Of a DNA stretch of 64,000 nt, positions 1 to 13,465 are shown piece after piece. Within the stretch, counting starts at the first letter, position 1. Each line of letters begins with the position of its first letter. A program made the translations under genes and the position numbers. The notes under the pieces were generated by a model. It had not been told where the DNA came from and made no database searches. It worked only from the letters and a program-made list of their open reading frames with translations. Source of the stretch: Pseudovirgaria hyperparasitica (lineage: Eukaryota > Ascomycota > Dothideomycetes > Acrospermales > Acrospermaceae); the NCBI RefSeq assembly GCF_010093815.1, contig NW_022985564.1, positions 841,563 through 905,562 on the forward strand. The letters run 5' to 3'.

Positions 1-1534
1 TCATTGTTGCCATGTTTGCTCGTCAACAAGTTGTGGGCAGATGAAGCCACTCGGCTGTTGTGGTCACACAGGGCAAAGCTGGAGAGTCTGCTGAAAATTG
101 ATGTCACAAGGCGGCAGTACTATGCGTCAAATGTTCGAAGCATTGAAGCTCTGTCTAGTACGGGGATACAAAGTCACCAAGATACTGTCAGCCTCGATAG
201 CCTAAACAGCCTGGACTGGCCGTGTTTGAAAGAATTTACCATGCACATCTCAGCGAATGCCAGGTCATCCGATTTCCAAGACTTCCACCCTTTCCAAGAT
301 CGCATCCTCCGTGTCAAGGCGATCAAAGTGAACGATGAGCCTGAATTGGAGCTCAACAATACAGTTAGAATGTCAGCTGCAGGTAACGTATGTAATCTCT
401 CACGGTCTACTACAAGTACAACGACTGACAATTTATGTCCTAGAAACCGTCTGGCACGCAATCCTTGGAAGTGAGTGAAAGCGAGGCTACTGCTGCCGTC
501 TCGGCCTCCCATCGTGCTCACGAGATCATAAAATTTCTCGAAGACCACCCAAAGATCAACCAGGTTTCGATACACTGTACAATCTTAACGAGAGTACCTG
601 AGCTCGTCGACTACCTTGCACAAAAAGCGAACCTCGAATCTCTCAGTATCCTTCTAGATCACTGCGAGCCCATGAGAATGTTCAAGCCCGGCTCATTCCC
701 TGCTCTCAAATCGCTGGAATATGCAGGCAGACTCGACACCCTCACGAACCTCGTTCCCCTACTCAACAGTCTTCAGAGTCTTCGCTTGACTGCCATGGGA
801 AACCTTGGGATCTCTATAGATCAAACAGCGATGGATAACTTTCTGTATTGCTTGTGCTCGCTCGGACAGCTGCAAACACTGAGGCTTCAGACCAAGATAT
901 GGGGTCTATTGTCGTCGACACAGCTCGTGCTTAAAGCCCCTTTGCTAGCTCTATTCGCACAAGCCTGCCAAAACCTACGGATTCTGGATATTGATGTTGG
1001 AAATGGGCCTGACGCGTCTAGTGTTACTGATGAAGATATGGGTCAGATCGCACGAGCCCTTCCCCGCCTCGAGCAGTTTCACTTGCCCATGAAACCTTGG
1101 CTTTCCAAGCTCACCTATCAAGGAATGCGACTCTTGGGACAGCACTGTCGACGACTCGAGTCGTTGCATCTTGGGGCGAATATATCTCTTGAGGGTCTTT
1201 CTACGGAAAGCTCAACACTACTCCCGAATCTTCGAAGCTTTATGCTGGGCATACCAAGTGCTGGCATGCACACTCTACTCGAGCCAGAAGACAAAATTCT
1301 ACCACTGCTCGATATACATATTCCAAAGCTAGAGACGGTGCTTCAACTAAGGTCATCCAGAACCCAAGACCAGAACATGACATACACAAGTGGCTCTTAT
1401 GGACTCTTTTGCGTAGAGCCATCGACCAAAACCAACTGCATCGGTACCAATGGCTCAGGAAGCAACGTGTTGCTAGCACGAACATCCTATGGCGAGCTAC
1501 CCAAACTAGCAGTACAGGCATGAAGACGGTATAG
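1..1534 (+). CDS. F-box/leucine-rich-repeat-like protein, 5' end outside the window
   Basis: Proposed exons are 1-387, 444-1337 and 1391-1534. The first residues (LLVNKLWADEATRLLW) match the second half of a fungal F-box, the SKP1-binding part of SCF ubiquitin-ligase adaptors, so the start codon lies upstream. The rest has leucine-rich spacing typical of the substrate-binding region. Intron 1 (388-443) has a GTATGT donor, ACTGAC branch site and phase 0. The third exon is inferred: one frame runs open to a TGA at 1521, but the +2 frame from 1391 encodes WTLLRRAIDQNQLHRYQWLR, a far more protein-like ending that stops at 1532-1534. A 53-nt intron 1338-1390 joins the two frames in phase 0, though its GTGCTT donor is weak. 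A frameshift is the alternative. The substrate is unknown. Confidence 0.72.
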
Positions 1535-2468
1535 CGGCACGCTCCTTGAACACTAGCGAGGTTTGTGCGAAGCATTGGCCGGCGTTCATTCACCATGTTC
1601 CCATTCTATGCTTAAGAGTGTTGAGATACCCTTGTCCCTTTTCACAATGATATGAAACCTACATGTATTGCCTACATTTGTGGTAGCCACTTGGCTTTCT
1701 CAAGAAGTTTTAGTCATGTTAATGTGTATCACTTCAGCATCGATATATAATACGCCTAATTACAGCATAATAATACAATATACTAGCATAGCCTACCGGC
1801 TTCGCTTGTACCCAGCTCAACAAGGACCATGTATTTGTTGTATTGGCTGTATTTACCCTGGAAGCGTACCTCGCAACCCTATAACGACCATGGCGATGCT
1901 GCATGTCGCCACTTGCACCGCCTCAATCATCCCGACCGTCCTTCCAACGTTGTTCCGGCCCCTGCAAGTCGCGGGACCACCTGGACAGCTGCCAGGCCAA
2001 TTGTGGCCTTGGGCCACCGTAGCCTAACCGTAAACGGATGAAATGACTCTAGGCGCCACAGCAACAACAGGTTTTGGGAGCGTCAGAGAAGTCATCGTCG
2101 ACATGCCTCCCACTGGTCAATCACTTCCATCCGAGTCTATTACCACCAATGGAGAACACCAAGTTCCCCAGTCCAAGCTGGACAAGACCATGTCGCGGGG
2201 TCCTTTATCTTTCTGAAGGCCATAGATGGCGCGCGGTACGTACGTCTGCCGACCTGGGTTGATCCATCCTTCGCCGCTTAAGAACATGACCCATGGCTGG
2301 TTACAGGAGCATAGATCGCCACGGAAGAACTCAGGGCTGTATCTTTAAGAATGCGCCGCGTCGATGGTGTCGGGTTGGCAGACCTCATTCTCCCTCTTCT
2401 TCGTCTCCACAGAATATGGATTCTGATTCTCGGTGACACTCACTTCAACATCTGCAACCATCAACAGC
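1535..2468. other. Intergenic region
   Basis: Intergenic stretch of normal base composition between two genes read in the same direction. It contains only short open frames with no protein-like composition. It must hold the 3' end of the F-box gene and the promoter of the next gene. No RNA gene or repeat was recognised. Confidence 0.5.
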
Positions 2469-4336
2469 ATGGCACCATATTATGTCACTTTCGCAGTCCT
2501 TTTACTGGCGAACTGCGCGCATACATTTGTTCTGCCTGGCGTAGCTATAGCTCGGCCCACAAATACGATACATAATCTTGAAGAGGCAGAGATGCCAAGT
2601 GAAGCTACTATCACTCCTGCGCCAGCACCCCTTCAAGCTGACGCCCTGGTCCTCTTCAGAAGACAACAGGGAGGAGACATCGACCCGTAGGCCCTCTCTT
2701 TGATGGAGTACCACGGTAATCTAATACAATGCACAGTGTGTCGCTCGCCAACGTACTTTTAACCGGCTTCCCTCAGTCATTGCGTGAACTGGCTGTAACT
2801 AATATTCCTGCCGTGTCACTCATTCTTTGGTCCGAATTTCTGGACAACAACACCCCAAGCTGGTTTCAAGCTCTTCCGTCAGACATACAAAGCTACCTCA
2901 GTGGCCAATATGGGCCAGAGAGTGTTCGAGCCAAGACAACGAGCGCCGAACCCTCATCATCCGAAGACTCATTCTCACCCGGGCCTGTAGCCACAACAGT
3001 AGTTCAGACTTCCATGGTCACTATATCGCCTTGGCCAGCATCCAGTAATCCAATTGAGTCCGCGGCCCCTGCGCCTACTGCGTCTCCTCACAACAGTGGC
3101 CTTACAACAGCTCAAAAAATTGGGATTGGCGTTGGTGTCCCCGCTGGCGTCGCCGCAATCGCATCGCTGTTCCTATGTTGCTTCTTACTACGCCGACGAC
3201 GCCAGCAGAAGAAGAATCAGATCGCAGGCAAAGATGTCAATGATCGTGTCCCTACACCTGCCTTCCTATCAACGTCAAATCGCCACCCTCCCATGGGGGA
3301 ACGAGCAGAAAATGCTCTTCTTATGCACGGCACCGTACCAACCACAGATGGGACACGTGAGGATTCTGTACACAGCAACTACTATGGTTACGGTCTTATG
3401 TCTCATGACGATCCATATGCTGCTGCCCAAGCTACGCACGGCAACTCCATCATACCTGCGGCATTCGATCGGCATAACAATCCTTATGGTAATATTTCCC
3501 CAATCTCAACAAAGAATGGAAATCGCCCTAGTCGCCGCCTTCACGGAAATGGCAATGGCAATGCAGCAAATATCGCCGCAGGCATGCTAGTCGCCCCCCC
3601 TCGTCGGGCTCGGAACGGAACTACTCGTAACTCGCATCACTCATCGCTTGGCTCCCTTGGTTCAGTCCCCGAGGCGCCTGAACATGCTGAATACACCCTG
3701 ATTCCTGATCGCACTCTACGAAGTCCGCGGGGGAGCTTGGATGGTATGCAAGAAATCAGCCAAAATGATGCGAATGGATATATCCCAATCGCAAATGGTA
3801 CCGTGCCAACAAACACCGCCAACCAAGCAATACCTCCTAGCGAAACCATCACTCAAGCAAACGGAATCTTTGCGGGTGGAACAGCTGTACTTCCCATCGG
3901 GACAGCTCATGGCTCACTCCCCCAAACTTTCCCATCTCTTGATCCCGTGTGTAGTGATCGAAGCACACACCCCGCATTCCGCCCTCCAATACCACCTCCT
4001 TCTAATACAACCAAAAGCCCCTTCGCAGATGAATATGCAGAAATGATCCTGCCAACAGGCTATGCCCAAAGTCAGAAAGTGAAGCAGGAGCGAGGATGGG
4101 AGGGAAATATCTGCGAACAGAACAGTAAACCACAGAATGTGTCCTATGATTCTCCCACATTGGGCCGTGCTGGCGGAAGGAGGGGCGAAGATTGGCCAAT
4201 AAGAAGTGCAACATTTGCGATAGACCGAGGGCGTTCGAAGGGCAATGCGAGGTTGTTTGGGGATGGCAAGGAAGAGGATGACGTCGTTGGTGAGAGGAGG
4301 CCATTATGGCGTGGAGATGTTTACGAAGGGACGTGA
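2469..4336 (+). CDS. Single-pass plasma-membrane protein with signal peptide and long cytoplasmic tail
   Basis: Exons 2469-2686 and 2737-4336 (intron 2687-2736, phase 2, branch-like TCTAAT) give about 605 residues. ATG 2469 was chosen because it starts a hydrophobic signal peptide (MAPYYVTFAVLLLANCAHTF). The extracellular part is Ser/Thr/Pro-rich and contains a WFQALPSDIQSYL segment. One transmembrane helix lies at about residues 201-224, followed by a stop-transfer run of four arginines and a long low-complexity cytoplasmic tail rich in Asn, Gly and Pro. This is the layout of Mid2/Wsc-like wall-stress sensors and many uncharacterised fungal membrane proteins. No WSC cysteine domain is visible, so I do not name it. 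Function unknown; surface sensing is inference only. Confidence 0.75.
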
Positions 4337-4491
4337 GAGGATACGGTGAGGTTGGTGACATGGGCAATGTAAGGCCGGTGTGCAATGAGATGTTTGTCTC
4401 GACAGGCGCAGTATACCCGCACACGAACAAAACAACGATACATGATACATACCATCTCCAGAACCATTACATCAACGCCGTATTCCAACAT

Positions 4492-4983
4492 TCAATAGCA
4501 ATTGGAATGGGATCCTTTCCTGTCGCTGTTCCCTAGCCCGTCCACCGACCCGATGCACTCTCGACTTCCGCAGCGCCTCGAACACGTTTCCGGTGTCCTT
4601 ACACCGATGCACAACCCCAGACCCATCAATCGAAACATTCTCAGTCGAACAATCTTTTGCATTACCCACCCCGGTAGCTCCACTGTTGTATCCGCCGAGC
4701 ACACAATCGGCTCTCCGTGCACTGATGAGCCACTATTCCACCGTTGTTCGCTCGCCTTAGCGCGTCCTGTATCATCACTAGACAGTTGTAGTCCATGTAT
4801 CATACTGAGGGTCCATGTCAGCGTGTCTGCTGGTCCGTCGGCGCTCGAGAGCAATTTCGAAATATGCGCTTTCTCCATCGCAGTCAGGTTCATGTGCAAG
4901 AACCTGTCGGTGACAGCCAGGATGGTGTCATACCTATCCGAAGGTGACGTTATCGACTCAGTCAGGAATACGAGAAGACTCAT
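4492..4983 (-). CDS. Doubtful small ORF (163 aa), unrecognised
   Basis: An uninterrupted minus-strand frame with an ATG at 4983. The N-terminal half (TAMEKAHISKLLSS region) has reasonable protein-like composition, but the C-terminal part, rich in Cys, Arg and Gly, looks like read-through. The plus strand of the same stretch is also open (4502-4996), so coding strand is uncertain. No family is recognised. It lies tail-to-tail with the membrane-protein gene and may be noncoding. Confidence 0.22.
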   Translation of the reverse strand: MSLLVFLTESITSPSDRYDTILAVTDRFLHMNLTAMEKAHISKLLSSADGPADTLTWTLSMIHGLQLSSDDTGRAKASEQRWNSGSSVHGEPIVCSADTTVELPGWVMQKIVRLRMFRLMGLGLCIGVRTPETCSRRCGSRECIGSVDGLGNSDRKGSHSNCY

Positions 4984-5518
4984 CTATGCTGTCTAAGGTA
5001 GGCAACGTGTGTGTAGTCTTAAACCATATCAACGTAGTCCCTACATATGTCGCCATCTCCCAATCAGAGTTGATTTTCACGACCAGAATCCTACATAGAG
5101 TGTCCTGAATGAGTATTGAGAATAGCTACCATACAAACATCTTGCCGTGATCAACAGTTATGAAAATCTCCTCTTTGGCACTAGCCTACACGGTTGTTGT
5201 GGTCGCAGCAGTGCCCCTTATCGCTTAAGTGGTTCAAGCATACTCTCTTCAAATTGAAAGGAGGGAGCGAACTCTCTTATAATACTACTCGTGAAGCATC
5301 TAATAAAGATGAGGTGTGAAAGCACCGAGCGGCTAAGACAATTACGACTATCATATCGCTACGTTCGACGCACAGTGAAGAGAAGTCGTCACGAAGAAGC
5401 GCCAGAACAAGTACAACTATAATATCGCTGCCTAGACGGTAAACAATCCGTTTGACAGAAGCGAAAAGTCCATGGCTATCGCATCGCTGCTTACAATGAA
5501 GACAACGATATATGATGA
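4984..5518. other. Intergenic region downstream of proline iminopeptidase
   Basis: No supported gene. Short stretches resembling one another (a TATCGCT-containing segment near 5350, 5430 and 5480) occur, but they are too irregular to call a repeat. Composition is normal, so RIP has not affected this stretch. Confidence 0.4.
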
Positions 5519-6558
5519 TCATCGCTCAATAGAAAGACTTGCGTACTCTTCAACAACTTCGATGAGCTTTGCCGTTGTTCCTGGCTCTGTTACACTATGC
5601 CCAGCATCATTGATAAGATGTAGCTTTGACTCCGGCCATGCTTTGTGAAGGTCCCACGCCGTGATTGACGGACAGACGACGTCATAGCGGCCCTGCACGA
5701 TGGTCATAGGAATATCGCGAATCTTATCGATGTTTTCCTTCCTCAGCAGCTGCCCTTCCTCTAGCCATGCTCGGTTGCGAAAGTAGTGCGCTTCGATTCG
5801 CGCATGAGCAAGATTGAAGGAGGTGTCATCTAATTGAGCCAGCCCGGGAAGGTTCGGGTACAGCGTGCTGATCGAAAGTTCCCATTTATTCCATGCTCGA
5901 GCTGCAGGGTGACTGACGCGTTCGTCGTCGGACATGAGACGTTTATTATATGCCTCGATATGGTCGGCTCGCTCTTCCTCTGGTAAGAAATTCAGGAATT
6001 CTTCAAAATGTTCTGGAAATAGTTTCGATGCACCGCCAGGAAGCATGGTCCATTTTAATTCGAATTCTCTTACTGTAAAAATACCACGCAGAACCAGTGA
6101 GCCCACAGATGAAGGATGTGTTTGGGCATATGCTAATGCGAGCGTTGAACCCCAGGATCCTCCGAAGACGATATGCCATTTAGAAATTTTGAGGTGCTGC
6201 CTGAGAGTTTCAATATCAGCCACGAGATGCCATGTCGTGTTGTTGTGTATGGAAGCATTTGGCCGTGATCTACCACAGCCGCGTTGATCTAGGAGGACGG
6301 TACGATACGTCTTAGGGGAGAAGAATACGGTATTCGGTTTGCTGATATGACCGCCGGGACCACCGTGTAGATAGATTACTATTGCGTCTGTGTAAGAGAA
6401 GGGCATTTAACAGACAGGAACCGAAGTGTAATACCAGCTTTCCCTTCAGGGTTACCATATTGCTCAAAATAAAGTTCATGATCGCCGTCTACACGAAGCC
6501 AGTCGACGTCAAAGGCATCATCGTGCTCGAAACCATTGAACGATGACGCTTGAGACAT
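5519..6558 (-). CDS. Proline iminopeptidase (alpha/beta hydrolase, peptidase family S33)
   Basis: Exons (complement) 6558-6435 and 6387-5519, with a 47-nt phase-1 intron 6388-6434 (GTATTA...ACACAG), give 330 residues, the usual family length. These enzymes release N-terminal proline from peptides. Visible motifs are the oxyanion-hole HGGPGG (about 49-54), LLDQRGCGRS (73-82), the nucleophile elbow GGSWGS with Ser119, VQGRYDVVCP carrying the acid Asp, and NDAGHS carrying the His. ATG 6558 starts the frame in which EQYGNPEGKA runs into the DAIVIYLHGG strand. No signal peptide is seen, so it is probably cytosolic. It is the last gene before the AT-rich block, and its 5' flank lies about 130 bp from RIP-mutated DNA, yet the coding sequence is intact. 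Confidence 0.92.
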
Positions 6559-6819
6559 ATTTACCCTGTAATTATAAGTGTATTTGAGACCTTCGACGAG
6601 AATGATAAGTACTCGCTGCGGACTATTGGGCGGAGGTATAGGAAGGTAGGATGACGATTTTAGCCTAAGGCAATAACACAAAGTCTTATGTCTATAGTTA
6701 TACTCTATCTTACCTACTTATATTTTCTTCTTAGAGATATTATACTATATTATATCCTTAGAACTTACTAATAAATATAATTATCTACTATAACTCTAGT
6801 TAGTATTATACTATGTTAT

Positions 6820-9804
6820 TATAAGAATAGAATTATTAGATAGTAGTATAGTTAGATAGAATAATAGAGTATATTCTATTATAGAATAAATTACTACTAA
6901 ACTCTTTTAGTAGAAATCTAAGAGTATATATATAAAGGGACGCTAATCTATCTAGTATATAATTATTTACTATCCTTTATACTACCTTCTAACTATATTA
7001 GCTAAGGTATATATAGATTAGATTATATCTAAGGCTAAGTTCTAATAATTATTCTCTTCCTTTAGGAAGCTACCCTTAGTAATCTAGATTATTATCTATC
7101 TCTATATCTCTATTCTAAGTCTTATAAGACCTTAGTTATTCTCTATACTTTATCTTAGATATTTACTAATATTTACTAATCTAAGATTTATATAAGCGTT
7201 TTTCTAATAAACTAGATTTTATCTATTCTAAATTCTTATATAGATAAGATTATCTAATTAGGCCTAGTATATCACGTAATATATAGGTAAGTCTAGGTAC
7301 TACCTATATTAAAATCTTTTCTTAGAAATATTCCTTTCTTTAAAAAACTTCTTAACTCTTTATAGAGTTTTTTAGATTATTAGATATATTACCTAATTCT
7401 TATAGATATAGATTTATATAGATTTACTATAATTTAGTATAATTTATATAATTTACTAATTTTTATACTATATTTAGCTAGTAATAGTAATAATCTATAA
7501 TAATCTATATAAATTAGTAATAATTATAATATAGTTTTCTAAAATCTTAATACTCTAAAGTAATTAGTATAGAAATAGATATCTTTAAATAATCCCTATC
7601 TCATATACATTACTAATATATTAAAAGCTATTAATCTACTCTAACCTAGGCCGGGCTCTAATAATCTAGCTATATATTATTATAGTTATTACTTTCTATT
7701 ATATACCGCTTATAGTAGTACTAAATCTATAATATATAGTATTTATATAACTAAGAAGTATTATTACTTATAGATATTTAAATAAGTTTAAGGAACTTTA
7801 TATAGATTTACTTATATTAGTATAGATTACTACTAGGCCTCTAGTAACCTCTACTAATAAGAAGTATAGTACTACTAATTATAATATCTTTAGAGAAGGC
7901 TTTCTATAAGCTATATATCTAAGGTAAGAATTATATCTAGAAGTATAATTCTAATATAATCTATAAGAATTTATTAGAATCTACTATAGCTATTATTACT
8001 ATAATTACTAGATAATATTATTTTTCTTAAATTATTATAGATTCTTACTAATATATATTAATCTCTATAATAGTACTAAAATCTCTACTACTTTAGACTT
8101 CTTTCTATATACTAGTAATATTAAAATTTCTAGAAAAGGTTCTAGTAAAAAGGCTAAGGTTCCTTTCTTATATATACTAAAGAGCTATAAATTTAGAGAA
8201 GATAGCTCTAATCTAGAAGTTTCTATACTAAAGGTATATAGTTCTATACTAATTATTAAATCTTTTTACTAATTTATATAATTCTTAGCATACCCACGCC
8301 AGTCTATCTCTCTCTATCCTAGGTCCCACTACTCTATAGGTTTCTATAGAGAAGTTTATAGCTATAAGATATACTATATAGAATTTATAGTATTAGAATA
8401 AAAGACTAGAGACTTATATTATAAAGCTCTATACTATACTAAATAAGAACTAGCAGAAGGAATTAGATATAATTATTATAGTAATTAGTACTTCTACTTC
8501 TACTCTAACTTAATTAGTTTAGATCTATACTAATTAGTACTAATATATTTCTTTTATCTAGCGTTTTTAGTTTTTAGTTTTAATTTTAAAGTAATCTTAC
8601 TTCTTCTAGATAGATTAGTATAAGTTTATATAGATCTATATAGATCTTTATATTTTCTTTTAGCTTTCTTAATTTTATCTTTCTTTAATAATAACTCCTT
8701 TAATCTCTTTAGTAATCTATACTAATCTATACTAATCGGTACTAATTCTCGATGTCTATTTCTCTTAGTAAATTATTTTTCTAAGTCTCTTTTTTAGTTA
8801 AATTTTTAAAGTTCTAAGTTTAAACTTTCTAAGGAAGTTTCTTAATTCCTTAGAATATTTTAAAGATCTATATCTCTTTTACCTTCTTTCTTTTAGATAG
8901 CTATCCTTAATACTAAACTATACTAAAAAATATTAAATTACTATACTTTAGTATAATTCTCTATAATTCTATAGCTTTCTTTATTAATTACTACTTATAT
9001 ACTAATATCGCTACTTTACTAATATTTATTATAGGTTTCTAAGGATCTTTATTAGAATTATATTCTTTCTAATAAATTTTATATAGCTATATACTATCTT
9101 TAGTATATTACTAGCTAAGTATCTACTTAACTTTATAGATATCTATACCTTCTTATATAACTACTTTATATAGTATCTATTTAGAATAATCTAGTAATAA
9201 TAAGATATAAAATAGCTTAAGAAGCGTAATATAGAATATATTATATATCTTTAATATAGAAGGGAGTTATAACTTATACGCCTAGTTATTAATTATATAA
9301 GTAATCTTATATAGATCTATTATTATATAGTTAAGCTTCTTCTTTAGCCTAATACTATAAATATTCTTACTATTTAGTAAAACTTTATCCCTAATATTAA
9401 AGATTATAGGTTTTCTACCCTTATTATAGTGTAATTTACTATAATCTATAGTATCTTATAGTAACTTTATAATACTTCTTTATATTTAGAATAGTTCTAT
9501 AATAATTTCTATTACTTTAACATTAGATTATTCTACTTTAAACTAAGTCTCTAAGAACTATATATTATAGTTCTAACTAAAGTTTACTTTAAATAGACTT
9601 ATATAGATTAATATATATTAGCTATTATTATATATAAATTCTATAATATAGACTAACCTTACCTAGTTATTCTACTTATAGTTATAATATATATATAAAT
9701 ACGCCTTAACTATCTAATTCTACTACTCTATCTATCTATCTATCTATTTATAGATAGAATATAGTACTAAGTTTCTACTTAATTCCTAGTATATAGTAGA
9801 AATC
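6820..9804 (-). mobile_element. Ty3/gypsy relic (gypsy-4), minus strand, 3' LTR 6820-7047
   Basis: The 228-bp stretch 6820-7047 has the same length and ends as the LTR at 49809-50036, in inverse orientation. Just inside it (about 7048-7065, read on the minus strand) is a purine-rich tract AAAGGAAGAGAATAAT, the expected polypurine tract, so this is a 3' LTR. On the minus strand about 9300-9700, frames interrupted by RIP stops read as the end of a gypsy integrase (AEFAYNNS-like segment, then a KGRKPIIFNIRDKVLLNSK segment). About 2 kb separates the integrase end from the LTR, more than normal, so other material is probably inserted there; I could not identify it. The 5' part is lost where gypsy-1 begins. 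Confidence 0.65.
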
Positions 9805-10333
9805 TATAATAAATTACTAGCTAGAGCCATAGGGGGATACATAGACTCTAGCACAAGTAGCGTAAGAAATAGTATAGCATGTAGAAGAGGTGCCTATAAT
9901 ACGATAGGTAGCCTTAGATAGTAATCTAAGGCCGAGATAGATACCTATAGGGAGAGCTAATTATAGATACTTAGAATAGGTATTCTAAGTAGTCCACTAG
10001 GTAATTAGAAATAGAATATTAGTATTCTAAGTAATATACTAAATACTTAGAATAAGTATTCTAATTAGAGGACCTTAGTAGAACTATATAGACCCTTTAG
10101 ACCTAATCTCTAGAGATAGTTCTATAGTAATTAATTTAAACTTATACCGATATAATTACTACTTTACTCGCCTACTAGCTAGTTACTATTTATACCCTAT
10201 TAATACTTACTATAAACCTACTTATACTCCTCTAAGCCTTCTAAGTATCTTTACCTTTAGGAAAGTCGGGATACTCTATAGAATAGACTACTTTAGAGAT
10301 AAGCTACATCCTTATTAGAGAAGGTTTATTATA
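9805..10333 (+). repeat. 529-bp LTR of gypsy-1
   Basis: Begins TATAATAAA and ends TTTATTATA, a 9-bp inverted terminal repeat consistent with RIP of an original TG...CA. A second copy of exactly the same length, 24389-24917 in reverse orientation, fixes both boundaries. Confidence 0.85.
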
Positions 10334-13300
10334 GTTTAATTACTTCTACTTAGACTCCGAAGTAAGTATTTATACTATCTATTTAAATATAAAATAGTAA
10401 ATAATAGATAGTCCTTATCTTCGTAAACCACTCTATAAGTACTAACTATAGAATAAGTTAGATATCTTATTATAGAATTAGGGGAGTAAGTCACGGAGCT
10501 CTAAAGGAAAAATATTAAACTTAGGAAAGCTAAAGAGGGCTTTAAAAGAAAAATCCTAGAACCTTTTAAAGGTAAGCGAAGCGAACTCTAAGGATTCCTA
10601 ATATAGATTAGAATATACCTCTAGGCCTATTAAATTTAGGACCTAGAAGAATAAGTTATATTTACCGCTAGACTACTAAAGGGAGATATACTCGCTTAGT
10701 TTAAACCCTACTTAAGAGACTTTATAGAAAATAATCTATAGAATTAATAGAATAATACTACTAAGGTCTTTAAACGCTTTAAAGAATTCGAGAAATATAT
10801 TAAGATAACTTTTAGAGATATAGATAAATAAAGAATAGCTAAGAGACGGATCTAGTAAATAGTCTAGATAAAATCTATATCTAACTACACCTCTAAATTC
10901 TAATAAATCTCTAGTTAGCTAGAATAGGACGATGAACCCCTAATTCTTTAGTTCTATACTAGACTATATAATAATATTAAGGACGAAATCTCTAGAGAGA
11001 GAGACTATCCTACTAACCTTTAGGAGTATATTAAGCTAGTAGTCTAGATTAATAACTAACTATATAAGAGACGCTATAAGAAAAGAGGGAAGAAGGTCTT
11101 TTAATCTATACTTAAACGAGATATAAGAAAGGGCTATATTAATAGAGCCCTAAACTACTTATATAAGGGATTCTATAATAGATCTATATCTATAGAGCTT
11201 ATCGCCTTATAGATAAAATATCTATCTAATAAAGAAAGAGAGTAACTAAAGAAGGAAGGTAAGTATCTCTACTATAAAGAAAAGGGGCACTACGCCCGCG
11301 AATACCCGAAAAATAAGAATAAGAAAAATTAGATTAAAGACCTAGTACTAAGATAAGAAAACTTCGCTATAGAAAAAGAAGAAGTATCTTATATAGCTAT
11401 ATTATAGACTAGTTATACTAATAACCTCTATTTTATATATAAGTTAGAAAAAGATAGTATAGATTAGTATCTAAAGAAAAGAAACGTTTTAATAGCTAGT
11501 AAATAACCCCTATTACTTTATAAAAAAATAGAACTATAGAAGTACTTAGAAGTAATAAGAAGACCTAAACTAACTAAAGAAATAGTATCTAAAGAAGTAA
11601 TAATTAAAGGAAGTACTATTAAGGAAGATAGTAAGGAAGAAAACCTTACTATAGAAGAACTATATAATAAGTTAATAATAAACTAAGACTCTATTACCTA
11701 CTATATTATCTATTATTATAGAAAATATAGAAGTAAGGATAATAGAGACCTACCTTTAAGAGATATAGAAACCTAACCGGAAGATAACTAACTTATTTTA
11801 CCCTACTATAAGGAACACGGTAAGACTTTCTAGGTTATCTATCTCTATAATAACTATCTTTATTATCTTTATAAGAAGTAAACCTAGAAATAGTTCCTAT
11901 AATAGTATTAAAATTAAGTAATTCTAAAAGCCTTTAAGGACGAAGATATATAATAGTATAAAATAATTACTAAGGAAGCTAATAAAAACTACTTTATATT
12001 AAAATAGATAGAAAATAAGATTTACCTAGAGAACTAATATATCTAATGCCCGGATATTACGTGCCGAATCTATCTAATATCTAAGACTATTATATAGTAT
12101 AACCTTTAAGTAGACTTAGGCAAAATTAAGAAATAAGTTTAATCTATAATCTAACTTATATAAGAAATGGAATAGAAACTTAGTAAGCTATAAAAAAACT
12201 AGAAAGGCCGGATATACTAAGAGAAATAACTAAGCTAAAAAGAAAATCTCTTATATCTATTAGTAACTTAGATAATAAAATATAAATATCTCTTAAAATT
12301 TAGCTCTATTAAAAATACTCTATTAAGGTACTAATTAATAGCGGAGTATAGTCTAATTTTATCTCTCTAACTATAGTAGATAAACTAAAAATACCCTATA
12401 ATAGTAAAGAAGAACTATATAAATTATCCATGTTTAAAGGACTTAATATAGAATATACTAATAGAATAGTATACTTAGAAATAGAACCTCTAGATTTAGT
12501 CTTAATAGTAGAATACTAATAATTATAACTAGATATAGCGGAGCTAGGATAATACGACTTAATCCTAGGAATACTATAGCTTAAAGAAGTTAACCCTATA
12601 ATTAACTAGAAAACTAAGGAAATTATACTCTAGGGAACGTTAAAACCCTTAGAAACTATTAAAGAAGAAGTAGAGATTAATAAACCTATAAAGGCGCTAA
12701 CAACTAGAAAGTCTATCTATTATATTTAGAAGCTTAATAATAAGTAAGGTAATATAAAGAGCGGACCCTTACGTAAGAAATATATAGTATAATAAGGCAC
12801 GCCTATAGATAAATAGATTTAAAAAATAAACGACGTACTTATACTAAAGGAATACTACTAATATTATATTATCTCTAAAGAAGAACTTAAGACGGGACTA
12901 CTAAAGTATAGCCTATATAATTATATAATAATACTCTAACTAGGAATAGCACCTATATTTAAAGATATATATACTAACTTATTAAAAAATAACTAGAAAT
13001 AACGCGATAATATATTAAGAAAATAGAAGTAAAAGAATATATCTAACCCTCTAAATTACCTATAGAATATCTAATACTCTTTATACTAAAGAAAGACGGA
13101 AGTAAATAACTCTATATAGACTATTAATACTTAAACGATATTACTATTAAAAATAGATACTCTCTACCCTAAATTAATAAATTATAGAACTAACTTATAG
13201 AGGCTTAGTACTTTACTATAATAGACTTATAAGAAGTCTATAACCTTATATATATAGTAGAAGGAGATAAATAGAAAATAGCCTTTTAGACTCGATACGG

Positions 13301-13465
13301 CTACTATAAATATCTAGTAATACTATTTAGACTAACTAATATACTAGCTATATTCTAAGTACTAATTAATAACGTACTAAGAGAATACCTTAACTACTTT
13401 CTAATAGTCTACCTAGATAATATATTAATTTACTTAAGAAATCTATTAGAGTATAGAGAATATAT
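9805..13465 (+). mobile_element. Ty3/gypsy relic (gypsy-1), 5' LTR plus gag and partial pol
   Basis: A 529-bp LTR (9805-10333) is followed by a gag region whose zinc knuckle is visible at 11267-11308 with cysteines turned to tyrosine (YYKEKGHYAREYP). A protease/reverse-transcriptase region lies at about 12300-13450. The catalytic box reads YLDN at 13410-13421 in place of YLDD. Stops from CAA/CAG/TGG mutation are frequent in every frame. The element breaks off at about 13465 where LINE-1 begins; RNase H, integrase and the 3' LTR are absent. Confidence 0.8.

Noticed and set aside
1668-2262. Small ORFs between the first two genes
   Set aside because: Low-complexity, overlapping frames without conserved features or splice signals.
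4502-4996. Plus-strand ORF opposite 4492-4983
   Set aside because: Starts close behind the membrane-protein gene and has no recognisable motif. Neither strand is convincing; the minus-strand version is listed at low confidence.
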